From: Nothophaeocryptopus gaeumannii
Taxonomy: Eukaryota; Ascomycota; Dothideomycetes; Mycosphaerellales; Mycosphaerellaceae
Assembly: GCA_031771865.1 (NCBI GenBank)
Contig: JASISA010000009.1
Location: 1,240,001 to 1,304,000 of the forward strand
Length of the DNA: 64,000 nt
Reading direction: 5' to 3'
In this document: in pieces, positions 1 through 9,944 of the stretch
Position numbering within the stretch: the first letter of the stretch is position 1
Layout: every line of letters starts with the position of its first letter
Notes under the pieces: generated by a model
Databases searched by the model: none
Told to the model about the DNA's origin: nothing
The model's input: the letters and a program-made list of their open reading frames with translations, nothing else
Program-made: the position numbers and the translations under genes

Positions 1-1482
1 AATGTTGTTGAAGCACATAGATGTTCGACCTTGTCTCCCAGTACAGTAGGCTATGAGGCCAGGTGAGCCCGTTTGGTGAAGCTCTCTGATATGTTGCTGA
101 AAGGCCTGAATGGCAAAATTGTCCGCCAATGTGCCTTGGGGCATTGTCATTTTGACCAGCTCGCAGCCAAGGCCTTTGCCTTTGTTGAACGCGTCAAGGC
201 ATCGATGGCTTTGCCAACCGTCCGCGAGACGGCTTTCCCACGCATATTCTCCAATTATCCTCGTTTTGCCTTTACCGGCAAGCAGTGATCTCAATTGAGA
301 GTCTTCCAGCGTGAGGTCAATTGTGCAATAGTCCGGACCAAGTCGAAGACAGTACTCTAATAGCTCCAATGCTGTGAGTTGCTTGTGCACGCCGTTGCTT
401 CCGCTTGATGTGACTGCCATGACAACAGGCAGGATCGTGGATCGCCTGATGATGGCGAAAGCTTCGTTGACGAGATTGAAGCAACTATGCTTGCCAAACT
501 TCCAGGCGCCCCCCGTCTTCGGTGTAGTACTAACATTGAGCTGTATTGCATCCACACCAGTCTGTGCTTCGTCCAGGTCAAGCCGTCTGGCCACGACATC
601 ATCGGCTAACAGGTTCACAGCTGACGTAAATTCCAGCTTATCCACACTCATCTGCGAGAGTGGATAGGCCGATTGATGAGATCTTCCGCGGTCGTGGTCT
701 CCGATGATATTTCTCAGAAGCTTCAGGAAGTCGTGCTCTGTTCGCTTTAAAGTTAAGAATGGTCCATGTGATATTCTCGTGGCAGCCGATCTGGACGCCT
801 CCTCAGGTTGCAGTCCTCTATCGAGCGTTTCGGAGACATTGAAAAACTCATAATTGGTACACTCGCGCAAAAGAGGCTCGGAAGCTCTGATTAGGTCTTG
901 AATGCGCTCGTCAGACCACACGCGGATGTAGCTTTGGATGCCGGGGATGTCTCGTGTCACGTAGACGACAGGGTGGCTTTGCGCATGTCGCTGAATGGTC
1001 CTCGCGCCTTCACTTTCGAGGTCCGCGAAGCTACACACGATCACGCAGTTGCGGCTGTTGGTTTCCAATAGACGTTTGAGGACCTCGCAATGCTTTCTGT
1101 GATACTCGGCCGGGCCCTGGATTTTCCGATACACAGTCCTGGTCGAGCCGGTAGCTTCTGAGAAGGCTCGGTCGGACTCGATGAGTCGACGACTGTAAGC
1201 CGAAGCTGCCAGGAATCCGAGCGAGCTCTTGCCAACGCCGCGGACCCCAATAAGTAATATCGAAGCCTCCGAGCTGAAGGCAGCCTTTCGCGGTCGAGAC
1301 TCAAGTCCGCGCAGAGTGGCATGCGCTCCATTTGGTGGCGTAGGAGTCAAGCTGGCCTCTCGAGATCTAGCTATCTGCTGCAAGATCTCCTTGGAATTTG
1401 GTCGTGGGGAAGGATGATCTTCGATTGAGGAACCTCCCACGTCGCGATACGTCCGCTTCACGCCGGCGTGTACGGCGGCCAT
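1..1482 (-). CDS. qutR: QutR quinate repressor, N-terminal 494 residues (3' end beyond window)
   Basis: The frame is open without interruption from the ATG at 1482 to the window edge, so the gene is partial at its 3' end. After a roughly 70-residue lead there is a shikimate-kinase-like domain with a P-loop (GVRGVGKSS, residues 79-87). A type-I dehydroquinase-like domain follows, ending near the edge in GLIAYCTGRQGRTSM. This order matches the three C-terminal domains of the pentafunctional AROM protein, which is the known architecture of the QUTR/qa-1S repressor. The shikimate-dehydrogenase-like third domain would lie outside the window. In Aspergillus and Neurospora this protein binds the activator QutA/qa-1F and blocks it until quinate or shikimate is present. 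The start is the first ATG of the frame, and qutA is divergent about 720 bp away. A true AROM fragment is unlikely because the sequence begins at the kinase-like domain and sits beside qutA. Confidence 0.9.
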   Translation of the reverse strand, partial: MAAVHAGVKRTYRDVGGSSIEDHPSPRPNSKEILQQIARSREASLTPTPPNGAHATLRGLESRPRKAAFSSEASILLIGVRGVGKSSLGFLAASAYSRRLIESDRAFSEATGSTRTVYRKIQGPAEYHRKHCEVLKRLLETNSRNCVIVCSFADLESEGARTIQRHAQSHPVVYVTRDIPGIQSYIRVWSDERIQDLIRASEPLLRECTNYEFFNVSETLDRGLQPEEASRSAATRISHGPFLTLKRTEHDFLKLLRNIIGDHDRGRSHQSAYPLSQMSVDKLEFTSAVNLLADDVVARRLDLDEAQTGVDAIQLNVSTTPKTGGAWKFGKHSCFNLVNEAFAIIRRSTILPVVMAVTSSGSNGVHKQLTALELLEYCLRLGPDYCTIDLTLEDSQLRSLLAGKGKTRIIGEYAWESRLADGWQSHRCLDAFNKGKGLGCELVKMTMPQGTLADNFAIQAFQQHIRELHQTGSPGLIAYCTGRQGRTSMCFNNI

Positions 1483-2205
1483 TTCGTCAGTCCAGTGTCC
1501 AGTGTATCAACGGCTCAAGATCAGAATGTGGGCGTCCAAGAAGACGAGGGTAATCCAGACCTCTTAGAGACGGGCGGATGGAATGAAGACTGTGTCTTCA
1601 TTGATCCATGCAACACTCTGGCTGATGAGCAGTCAGGTGAGATCGATGGCTTGTGTGGTGGCTGTGGAGACGTATGCAGCCCACATAGACATCGTGTTGG
1701 ATGCCAGACGGCGTGTGCCTCCTAGAAGCATAGTCGTTGATACGGCGTGTGTAGATGCCGTGCGCTGAAGTGTTGCAGTGGAGGTCTGAGAACCGAGATA
1801 GGGTGTAAGTCTTCTTCCCCGTGCCCGCAGCACAGGCCTTCTTGGCGGCAAACCGCGTCCTCAAACGCCAATCGTCTCTTGCGTCGGTACATCCACCTCA
1901 CCGTTGCCGAATGGCCGTAGCATGGGGCGCTCCTGGGGTCATTAAACATCTGGGGCCCCATAATGCCATTCTCTGGCTTTCAAATGGTAAGAGATCATGT
2001 CTTTGTAACAATACACGCCACCGGAAACCCCAAGGGCGACCCCGCTCACCTACGATCCTGAGGAGACGAGATCTGCCGGTTCCCGTAGAACGATACCATC
2101 TTCACCAGACAGCCGAAGCGGCGTTGTGGCCGAATGCGCTGGTCTGAGATTGTGTACGATACGAAGATGCAGTGATTAGCATCCCTGGAACATATCTACT
2201 TTGCT
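1483..2205. promoter_or_regulatory. Divergent qutR/qutA intergenic region
   Basis: About 720 bp separate the divergent starts of the repressor and activator genes, so both promoters must lie here. I looked for the 16-bp qa-1F/QutA palindrome (GGRTAARYRYTTAYCC) and saw no convincing full copy. Short reading frames in this stretch show no family resemblance. Confidence 0.6.
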
Positions 2206-4228
2206 ATGATTGACGGTGCCTACGATAGCCCATCCGATGGACTCAAGCGGCCTGCGAGCTCTGGGATGAGGAAGGGCGATGTGTCTGCGCAGAAAGCAAA
2301 ACGCGTCCGTGTCTCGCGAGCGTGCGATCAGTGCCGTGCTGGGCGAGAGAAATGTGATGGCGCACAGCCTTCGTGCCAGACATGCGAGAGTCAGAGCCGA
2401 CCATGTACCTACAATGAGCAGCCGAAAAAGCGCGGAATACAGCCCAACTACATCAGGACGCTCGAATTGACTCTTGCGTGGATGCTCCAGAACCACCCAG
2501 AAAGCGAGGTTGGTGTACTCGAAGCCCTTCACTATCTTATGCATAGCTGACATACCGAAGTCTCAACTCTCACATCTGCTGCCGGACTCTACGCATTCTG
2601 TACACCGAGCCATAGCATACAAGGATGCCGATAGCGCAGATACACTGCATGCCAGCTGGCGACACAGCCTCATTTGCAGGCAGATCGACCAAATGCTCTC
2701 CGGTACTCCAATTGAAATGCCTCCTACGACAGCTGGAAGGAGTGGCTCGGGCAGCAACAAGAGCAAGGCCCATGAACATCGAGCGCCTTATCAGTCGCCG
2801 CCTCTGTCTGCGCCTTCGGATATTGGTGGATTCCAACAAGAGATTCACGAGGCTGCGGGCGGCGCGTTTGATGCACTCTCGCCATCAGCCGCTCTTACCG
2901 GCCTCTCAAGAGAAGTGCCTGATTTGCTTCAGTTACCAGAAAATGCGTGGGCATTGCTTGAGCACTATTTTGCGTTTACGCAAACTTGGCTTCCCATCAC
3001 TGAGAAGCATGACATCCTCAAGCTCATGTATAGCTATCCACCTAGTGGATTTCCCTTGAGTGATGCTGCCGCAGCGGGTCATGCTGAGCTATGGAGTATC
3101 ATGGCTTTTGCTTCTCTACAAGGTCGTGACGGCAACTCAAATCATGACTTGGATCGATATAAAAGCATAGCTCGATCCTTGATACCACACCAGCGTGGCT
3201 TTGAACTTGGGCACATCAAGGCGCTTCTTATTCTCAGCCTTGTCGAACTTGTCGAAAAGACTTGGATGTCCGCTTGGCTTGTCATCGGTACAGCGGTTCG
3301 CCTCCTCACGCACTTCAATCTGGGGAAGGGTACCAATACCACTCTATTTGAGGGCCGAACAAAGCACACCTTGCTGGCCGCTTTCTTACTGGAAAGTGCA
3401 ATCTCTTGTCGCACTGGAGCCATCACGCACCTGAGGGCTGATGACATTCGCCAAATTGGCTTGCTCATAGAAGATGGCCTCGAAGAATGGGCCCCGTGGC
3501 ACGATCCAGAGGCAACATCGTCTTTCGCGGCTGCGAAGTCTCCAGCACGATCCATCAGTACTTTCAATGACCTGATCAGGATTGCTATGCGACAACAGCC
3601 CAGACCGGTCGCAAGCACACCAGGTGGTGCAGCTCAGTCATCCGAAATGGACATTCTTTTCACGCTGCTCCAAAACGCGACTGCTTCGCATGAACGGGTT
3701 CATCCGTCTACATTACTGGCCAAACGGCAGAGAATCGCGACTCCTCGTCCATCTACCCAGAAAGGCTCGGAGCACACGCCAGCCTCTGTCCATAGCCACG
3801 GACACCTCGATCTCTCGGGACCTTTCATGAATCACACCTACCCGTTCATGAGCATTCCAAACGAGGCAACAGAGTCCCTGACTGGCAGTACACCTGCCAA
3901 CCAAATGCAGGGAGACACAACAGGAAACATGTGGACCGGCGAGAGCTCGCGGCTCCCTGATCAAGATTCCTTTGGCCTGGCAGACGCTGGCCAAGCAACG
4001 CCAGGAGCCGGCGGCGACATCTTTGAGGAGCTCGCTATGCTGGAACGTACCGACTCAAGCCAGAATCCAAAGTTCATGCAGAATCTGGGCTTTGGTCCTG
4101 ATTTGGATCTGGCGGAGTTCTTTGGGGCAGACTATCAGCCTTCAGATCCATTGCTTGCCTATATGCAGCCTTCCGTGTTTGGGGACCTATCCACAGGCTT
4201 GGATAATAATGGTAAAGAAGCAGGATGA
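2206..4228 (+). CDS. qutA: QutA quinate pathway activator (Zn2Cys6 transcription factor)
   Basis: Nuclear activator of the quinate genes. Exon 1 (2206-2508) encodes the zinc binuclear cluster with Cys at residues 40, 43, 50, 57, 60 and 67 (CX2CX6CX6CX2CX6C). It is followed by the linker KKRGIQPNYIRTLELTLAWM, which is characteristic of QUTA/qa-1F. A stop would follow at 2548, but a 52-nt intron (2509-2560, GTTGGT donor, CTGAC branch, AAG acceptor) joins it in frame to exon 2 (2561-4228). The product is about 656 aa. Exon 2 carries the fungal-specific middle-homology region (LLEHYFAFTQTWLPITEKHD, then HAELWSIMAFASLQ) and an acidic C-terminus, a likely activation region. It diverges from qutR, the expected partner repressor. 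The intron is inferred by eye and could be offset by a few bases. The family call is strong. Confidence 0.88.
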
Positions 4229-4747
4229 GATTGGCGAGGCCAGGATGCTGAAGACGACTCTACTACTTTACAACTCAGCGAGGACTTGATTGACCTTCTC
4301 ATCACGCTTCCGTTGCATGTCGACAACATACGAAACGTCAGACTCGTCGAGCCATTTCCGAGCGCGTCCCACGGCTGCTGCGATCGAAGCCATGTGTCAC
4401 TGTGATTGCTGCCCAAGCCTGCTTGCGTTGGGCAGCAGCAGCTGCACATCGACCATCCGACCGGACCAGGCACGCCGGCGACCGCCCCCAGACATCGCCT
4501 CAAATGCCCTTTCACCAGCCCTGTGAGAAGAAAAACTCGCATCAACACTGCATTGCAGGATGCTCGCCACGCCGCACGGGCATGAGTGGCTGCAAACCGG
4601 GAAAGCTTCTCATGTATGCAAGAAGACTCGCTTGCCATGATGTCTCTATTCTGTATCTGGGTATCTCTACAATTACATGCCTTGCAAAAGCGTCTATCTC
4701 TATGTCTTCGTCATGATCTTCTTCATGAGATCCCAAACATAACGCTG
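4229..4747. other. Convergent 3' region between qutA and qutC
   Basis: These 519 bp lie between two convergent genes and must hold both 3' UTRs. I see no coding potential or RNA structure that I can support. Confidence 0.5.
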
Positions 4748-5809
4748 TCAAAGCTGAGCACGAGGAGCTCCCTCGGTGGCAGCCCTACTTGACGACCTGG
4801 CCCGTCTATCAAGCCCAAAGTCTTCCACCATCCTCTGCCAAGATACAGCCGCCCTCTGCGCGTGTTCCTCTGGTACGTGCGAATCAGGCTCGAGCAAGCT
4901 GCGGTTGAACATCTCGGCACTGAGATACCCTTCGAAGCCAAGATCAACGAGGATCGCTTTAAGTATGGCCTTGATAGGAAGGTATGCGCCTCGATCCTCC
5001 TCACCATAGAAAAGTCTGCAATTCCTAGACCACGACATCCTCGCGCATTGCTCAGGATTGTAGAACTCATGACCCTCAACAAGCGGTGACGAGAGTCTTT
5101 CGGCATCCACGACTTGCACATAAGCAATCTTCTTGACGTCCACAGTCTGCACCAGCCGCTTCAACGAAGCCGCCATATCCGCTTCAGCATTCGGATTCTT
5201 CCCATCAGACGATGTCGGATCGGCGTATACCCTCCCAGCCATATTATACGTATCGAAGCATATCCCAAAGTTGTCACGATCCACTCGTTGCACGACTTCG
5301 TAGACTCGCTCCCAGGTATCGGTCCATGTGCCCCAGCAGAGCGCTTCGTATGCGAATTTGATACCTTCTGGTGCGCCGAGATCTGCAATTTCCTGCATAT
5401 CCTGGGTGATGAGGTCCAGATCGCCGCTGACTTCTGATTTTGAAAGACATGTCGAAGGGATGGCGATAAGGTCTGTTCCGAGGATTCTGGCCATTTGTAT
5501 CCAGAGTTTCATTTCCTCCACGCGCTCGGCATGGCGTTGTCGATCTCGGAGGCCATCGTAGTGCATGAAAGGTTGGAGACAGATGATGGATATGTTGCGT
5601 TGATCACAGAGGGATCTGACGTATTGAGCTGCGAGAATGTGGTTTGAGGGAGTGTCTCCGCCTGGGAGTTCTTTGACGACGTAGAAGAGGTCTTCGTAGA
5701 AGAGTTCAATGTCGAAGCCGTATCTGGCGGCTTGGTCGAGCTTTGATGGGAGATCGTGAACCCAGGCTCGGCCGAGTGAGTGTGAGCAGATTGCTGGTCG
5801 GCAAGGCAT
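4748..5809 (-). CDS. qutC: QutC 3-dehydroshikimate dehydratase
   Basis: Converts 3-dehydroshikimate to protocatechuate, the step committing quinate carbon to the beta-ketoadipate route; cytosolic. The single exon encodes 353 aa, close to qa-4 (about 359 aa). The protein is a TIM-barrel of the xylose-isomerase/AP-endonuclease-2 type. Candidate metal ligands are Glu155 (YEALCWG), Asp186 (CFDTYN), Gln232 (YVQVVDAERL) and Glu299 (SAEMFN). The stretch ARMSWSRNCRLFYGEEDRG (residues 256-274) is a hallmark of the fungal enzyme. The last roughly 20 residues form a basic, Ser/Ala-rich tail that the family does not need. The start is the first ATG, giving the family N-terminus (AICSHSLGR). A half-site resembling the QutA operator lies about 80 bp upstream. 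Confidence 0.93.
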   Translation of the reverse strand: MPCRPAICSHSLGRAWVHDLPSKLDQAARYGFDIELFYEDLFYVVKELPGGDTPSNHILAAQYVRSLCDQRNISIICLQPFMHYDGLRDRQRHAERVEEMKLWIQMARILGTDLIAIPSTCLSKSEVSGDLDLITQDMQEIADLGAPEGIKFAYEALCWGTWTDTWERVYEVVQRVDRDNFGICFDTYNMAGRVYADPTSSDGKNPNAEADMAASLKRLVQTVDVKKIAYVQVVDAERLSSPLVEGHEFYNPEQCARMSWSRNCRLFYGEEDRGAYLPIKAILKAILVDLGFEGYLSAEMFNRSLLEPDSHVPEEHAQRAAVSWQRMVEDFGLDRRARSSSRAATEGAPRAQL

Positions 5810-5888
5810 CCTGACGGATTGAATTGAATTGAAGTGGAAGTAGGAGTGGCTGATCTGATCTGTTTCTTTCTGTTTGTTTTGTGGCTTG

Positions 5889-5897
5889 GGATAAACG
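5889..5897 (+). promoter_or_regulatory. Possible QutA half-site upstream of qutC
   Basis: GGATAAACG matches the first nine positions of the known qa-1F/QutA operator GGRTAARYRYTTAYCC, and lies about 80 bp upstream of the qutC start. The second half (TTAYCC) is not preserved, so this is at best a half-site. A nine-base degenerate match also arises by chance. Confidence 0.25.
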
Positions 5898-7038
5898 ATC
5901 GTTGAGCGATATGATAAGAGTCGTGGAAGAGTGACCTCGGAGGCGGGACGTTTGAAGCTATGCTCACGTTCAGTTGCGTCAATGACCTACATGTAGTAGT
6001 GCATACGACGTCGCTTGGTGCGACAGGCCTATCGCTCCCGCGAGCTCGTGAGGACCCACTTGTAAGGACTTCACCATGGTGTCGCTACGCAGACGATGTT
6101 GATGAGATGTCTCCCTGCATGATTGCAGTGGGTAAGTGTGGTTGCGGGCGGAAGAGATGTCTGGAAGAAGATTTCATGTGCGGAATCGAGTTTAGCCAAC
6201 GCCTCTTTGCAGGCAGCCTCGGGCAAAGAAGTCTTGGTCCAATTCTTGAGCATCTAAACTTAGCCACACGACCAGCAGGCGTGTCTATGATGCGACTTCA
6301 GATACGGAGGCGTTGAGGAAGAATGCTTCTGGACCGGGACTGCATTCTCCCAGACCAGCATGAGCACTCGCTTGATATCAGAGCAGAGCATTCTCGTCTC
6401 AATTCTCTTCCCCGTAGGAGAGCTTGCCAGGTAAGGCTTCATTGGACCAAGGCACGCTCAGAGTGTTCTCGTCAATAATGACGATGCAACGCTGTTGTGT
6501 CTCGTAGATCCTCGGCCAGAGGCGCAAGAAGTCGCTCAAAGGTTCGAGGTGCCGCTGTTCAAGGACGTGCAGCACATGCTGCAGGAGGGTCACACTCCTC
6601 CGGATGATGTGATAGTATGCACTCCAAACCACAATCACGTGCCCATATCGAAGAAGCTTCTCTAGGCTGATGTCCATGTCCTGGTAGAGAAGCCCATATC
6701 AACAAGGATTGCCTCAGGCCAAGACCTCATCAAGACCGCTGAAAGCTCCGACATGCGCCTCGCAGCAGGTCATCACAGACGCTTCAACCCGTAAGGCTAT
6801 GGCACAACCGCGAAGAAAGCCGACTTCTACCCTGCACACGTTAGTAGCCTTAACCTGGCGACTCTGCAAACCAAACACTCCGACGCCGGTAAGCCTGAAA
6901 CCTCGAAGACCACGTTACACCTTCTACGCGATCTTCCGACAGCTTCTATTTGAAACTCCCCAATCCAGTAAGACCCTAGGCATGATATAAGAGAGGTAGC
7001 GGTATCCAGGATTGCACGAGCTCCGGACTGACAACCAA

Positions 7039-7081
7039 AAGGGAACAGTCTTGGCGCTGAGCACACCCGCGCTGTTCCCTT
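7039..7081. repeat. Perfect 10-bp inverted repeat, 23-nt loop
   Basis: AAGGGAACAG at 7039-7048 is matched by its reverse complement CTGTTCCCTT at 7072-7081. The inner flanks are also partly self-complementary (GGCGC and GCG). It could form a hairpin or be a dyad site. No gene is assigned across it. Confidence 0.5.
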
Positions 7082-7276
7082 CTGCTTGTCCCATGTTTCA
7101 CAGCCAACAAGACAACCTTAGGAACGAGGAATTCAAATTCAAATAGCCTGATCAATAGAAGTGATGGAAGCCCTTCTTCATGGGCGCTTTTAATTCCTTC
7201 AGAAGACCTGCCCTACTGAGTCATTCATAGACTATAAGTATGTGCAGCTACGCACACTCTAGTCGCTATTGTACCT

Positions 7277-7354
7277 ACGACTTCCTCCTCACCTTTATCA
7301 ATTTACCTTGCTCGGACGACTTCCTCCTTCCCTTCAACAATCTACCTTATCGAA
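7277..7354 (+). repeat. Two imperfect 39-bp tandem copies in the leader of the small secreted-protein gene
   Basis: Both units start ACGACTTCCTCCT (7277 and 7316) and share a CAATYTACCTT core about 23 bases later, with roughly three quarters identity. The block is pyrimidine-rich and lies 30-110 bp upstream of the ATG at 7385, probably in the 5' leader. A TATAAG element lies further upstream at 7233-7238. Confidence 0.55.
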
Positions 7355-7384
7355 CCGAGAATCACAAGACTGTTATCGGACACT

Positions 7385-7759
7385 ATGAAAGTCTTCGGCT
7401 TAGCAACAATCGCTACACTTCTACTTCCTCTAGCATCGGGCTGGCATATCGGCACAATGTGCTGCGCTCCTGATTCTTGCACACGCGCAAAAAAGGCTTC
7501 GCCGGCTGTGCAATGATCGACAACCAACCTTGGTGCGTAGAGAAAATCGACGACCCAGCCTGTCGGGCCCAATGTGAGCAAAATAGGGGCACCATCAGCC
7601 TCGCAGATCTAAGGTATTATAAGACGTATATGTAAGTTAAGAGGAATGAGTCAAGTGCGATGATCGCGAAGATTTAGAGCTAACAAGACAATTCAAAGCA
7701 ACGGCAACAAGTTGTGCGTTTGCACTGGGTTTGATGCCAGCAAGACCAAGAACTGCTAG
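7385..7759 (+). CDS. Small cysteine-rich secreted protein, frame broken at an A AAA AAG heptamer
   Basis: The ATG at 7385 opens a hydrophobic signal peptide of about 19 residues (MKVFGLATIATLLLPLASG), then a CC and a C. The zero frame stops at 7514-7516 after only 43 codons. In the -1 frame, starting right at the run of six A's (7489-7494), cysteine-rich coding continues to 7631. There a perfect GTAAGT donor (7632) begins a 67-nt intron with a CTAAC branch, ending at CAG 7698. The last exon (7699-7759) adds CVC and a terminal NC before TAG. Read through, the product would be about 100 aa with ten cysteines, typical of apoplastic effector-like or antimicrobial-like fungal proteins. I recognise no named family. 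The heptamer A AAA AAG lies exactly in zero-frame register (GCA AAA AAG), which fits -1 frameshifting. A lost A or a sequencing error fits equally well. It is unrelated to quinate enzymes, although it sits inside that cluster. Confidence 0.6.
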
Positions 7760-8240
7760 ATTCCGGCGAATATGCAGGGCGGACGGATTTTGTGGGTGTG
7801 ATTCGAGGGACGGAAGAGCCTAGGTGTACTGGGGAGGAGGATGCTCTAAGAGCGCTGAAAGTGTGTGAGAGGAGGCTGTAAGGTAAAGCAAGCAATAGAG
7901 ACTGGTAAAAGCTGGGGAAGTCGATAGTCTCTGACAATGACACGCTGGCCCTTTACTCCTCGATGGCTTCAGTGTAGATGCATCGCGTGTCTTGAACTGC
8001 AATTGAATGTGTCTGTATGAACCTGATCTGCTCTGGGCTTCGAACTCGCGAAGGGTATTCAGCAGCATTACAGTGGACAAGTTGGAATGATCAGGTGAAC
8101 AGAGTCTGAATGTCAACGTAAATTCATTTCGCGAGAGCAGCGCTCTATCGCCAGCCAGCACCATGTACATCGTGAAGCATTGCGTCTTTCAAAAGTCATA
8201 CAAAATACAAATGTCTGTCGATAGTCTTCTCAGCGGGCGT
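7760..8240. other. Convergent 3' region
   Basis: These 481 bp lie between the 3' ends of the small secreted-protein gene and qutD. Minus-strand frames here look like chance open sequence. I see nothing further. Confidence 0.4.
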
Positions 8241-9944
8241 CTACACCTCACTGTTCCTCTCGCTCGTCTGCTCAACATGCTCCATCTTCTCTTTCGCAAC
8301 ACTAAGCCCAGCGCCCTCCGCATCGTGGCGGAACTCCTCATCTCTGGCGCGGTCCTGCTGGATAATGATCTTGTTCGCCTTTCGCACAGGCTTGATCCCA
8401 AACAAGCGATCCATGTCTTCGAGCGGGATCGCCTTGGTCTCGGGCACGAGGAACCAGACGAAAACGATTGACAAAATCATCATCGATGCGAAAAAGAAGA
8501 ACACACCGCTTCCACTTGGGCCCATGCTCAAGAACATTTGAGGTGTAAATCGACTGATGATGAAGTTCCAGAACCAGTTGCTCGCTGAGGCGGATGCTTG
8601 TCCAAGGCCACGGGTGTTGTTGTCGAATATCTCGGAGTTGATGACCCATGGAGTACCGTTCCATGATGGTGTGTAGAAGGCGGTCCATAGGTAGAAGAAG
8701 AACATGGCTGCGATGCCGCCGGAGGTGAGAGTGCTCGACTTGTTGTTAGCAACGTCAACGGTGTAAATATATGCACCGATGATCCACATGCAGATGGAAC
8801 CACCGAGAGCACCGATCATGAGGAGTTTGCGGCGACCGAGGTTGTCGATGAGGAAGAACATCCAGATGAAGGACATGACTGTCTTGACGACACCGAAGAT
8901 ACCGGTGGTCAAGAAGGAGCTGTTAGTGCCCGTGACACCGATTGCCTTGAAGACGGTGGGCGAGTAGTAGTTGATGGCGTTGATGCCGCTGCCGTTCTGC
9001 CACATGAAGAGCAGACCACCAAGCAGGAAGCGCCATTGCACCTTGCGGCTGTTCCCAACAGCCTTGAAAGGCTTCCAGAAACCCTCTCCGATGGAGGAAG
9101 CCTGTTCTTCAAGCGCAGCGTCAAGCATAGCCACCTCTTCAACGATGTAGATGTCCTCGGCTGGAAGGTGTCTCATCCAGCACAGATTCTTGAGAGCCTG
9201 TTCGCGCCTGTGCTTGCTCAGCAGCCAGCGAGGCGATTCCTTGAGCCAGAATGCGCCGAGCAAGAGCAGACCAGCAGGAATGAGTTGAACGGCGAAAGGA
9301 ATGATCCATTGCTTGTGACTAGGTGCCATTGTCTCGCTCAATCCATAGTTGATCCAGAATCCAACCAGTCCGCCAATTTGCCATCCCAGCTCGTATGTGC
9401 CGACGATGCGACCGCGCATGGCTGGAGGAGAGATCTCACTGATGTAGATAGGCGTGATCATGGAGCAGCCACCGACACCGACACCCGCGAGGACTCGTCC
9501 AGCGTAGATAAAACCAAGACCACGGTCGCCATTGGCGCCTAGCATCAGACCAGCTCCGAGGATGAAGACGAGGGAGAAGATGACCAAGCCGGGCTTTCGT
9601 CCTAGGAAGAATGCTGATGGGTATGCGAAGAAGGAGCCGAAGAATGCGCCGGCCTAGAGACACGTTAGCAAGAGCGTATCACGACCAAAGCTTGGCTAAT
9701 TGCTACCAACCTGATAGATGGAGACAATATTGGCCTTGACCAATGCCAGCTGCGGGGCAGATAGCTCCGCGAATCCGAACTCGTGTGTGAAGGATGGCAG
9801 TGCCAATGTCGTTCCAATGAAAGAGCTGTCATATCCGATCATCATAGATGCGAATGAGGCGACCGCAGCAGATGCGTAGACTCTCCAGTTGTACACCGCC
9901 TTGGGTGTCGGCCGGTCCTCGACCAGCGTGAGGAAGCCACCCAT
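8241..9944 (-). CDS. qutD: QutD quinate permease (MFS sugar-porter family)
   Basis: Plasma-membrane importer of quinate. Exon 1 (9944-9711) and exon 2 (9653-8241) are separated by a 57-nt intron (GTTGGT donor, GCTAAC branch, CTAG acceptor) and encode 548 aa, near QutD/qa-y (about 535). The N-terminus VEDRPTPKAVYNWRVY (residues 8-23) is the signature of quinate transporters. Sugar-porter motifs follow: GYDSSFIGTT in helix 1, GRVLAGVGVGG, KESPRWLLSK in the central loop, and VPETKAIPLEDMDRLFG after helix 12. I chose the ATG at 9944 because it gives the family N-terminus; an in-frame ATG at 10046 would add 34 residues. It is divergent from qutB across about 820 bp. Confidence 0.93.

Larger units (their letters stand above)
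5810..7384. other. 1.6-kb intergenic stretch between qutC and the small secreted-protein gene
   Basis: The stretch carries the qutC promoter on its left and the leader of the plus-strand small gene on its right. The only longer frame is on the minus strand at 6399-6677 (92 codons, ending SYGGEEN-like acidic residues). It has plausible protein composition but I recognise no family, and sequence downstream of it in all frames is broken by stops. It could be one exon of an undefined gene or a gene remnant. A 10-bp perfect inverted repeat sits at 7039-7081. Confidence 0.4.

Noticed and set aside
1..1482. Pentafunctional AROM protein instead of QutR
   Set aside because: The protein begins directly at the shikimate-kinase-like domain, lacks the AroB and AroA domains, and is divergent from qutA.
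2474..2560. Separate second gene starting inside qutA in another frame
   Set aside because: A 52-nt GT..AG intron with a CTGAC branch joins the two frames and matches the QutA family order.
7490..7520. An intron explaining the frame break of the small secreted protein
   Set aside because: The only GT..AG pair spanning the break (GTGCTG to AAAAAAG) is in the wrong phase and would delete conserved cysteines.
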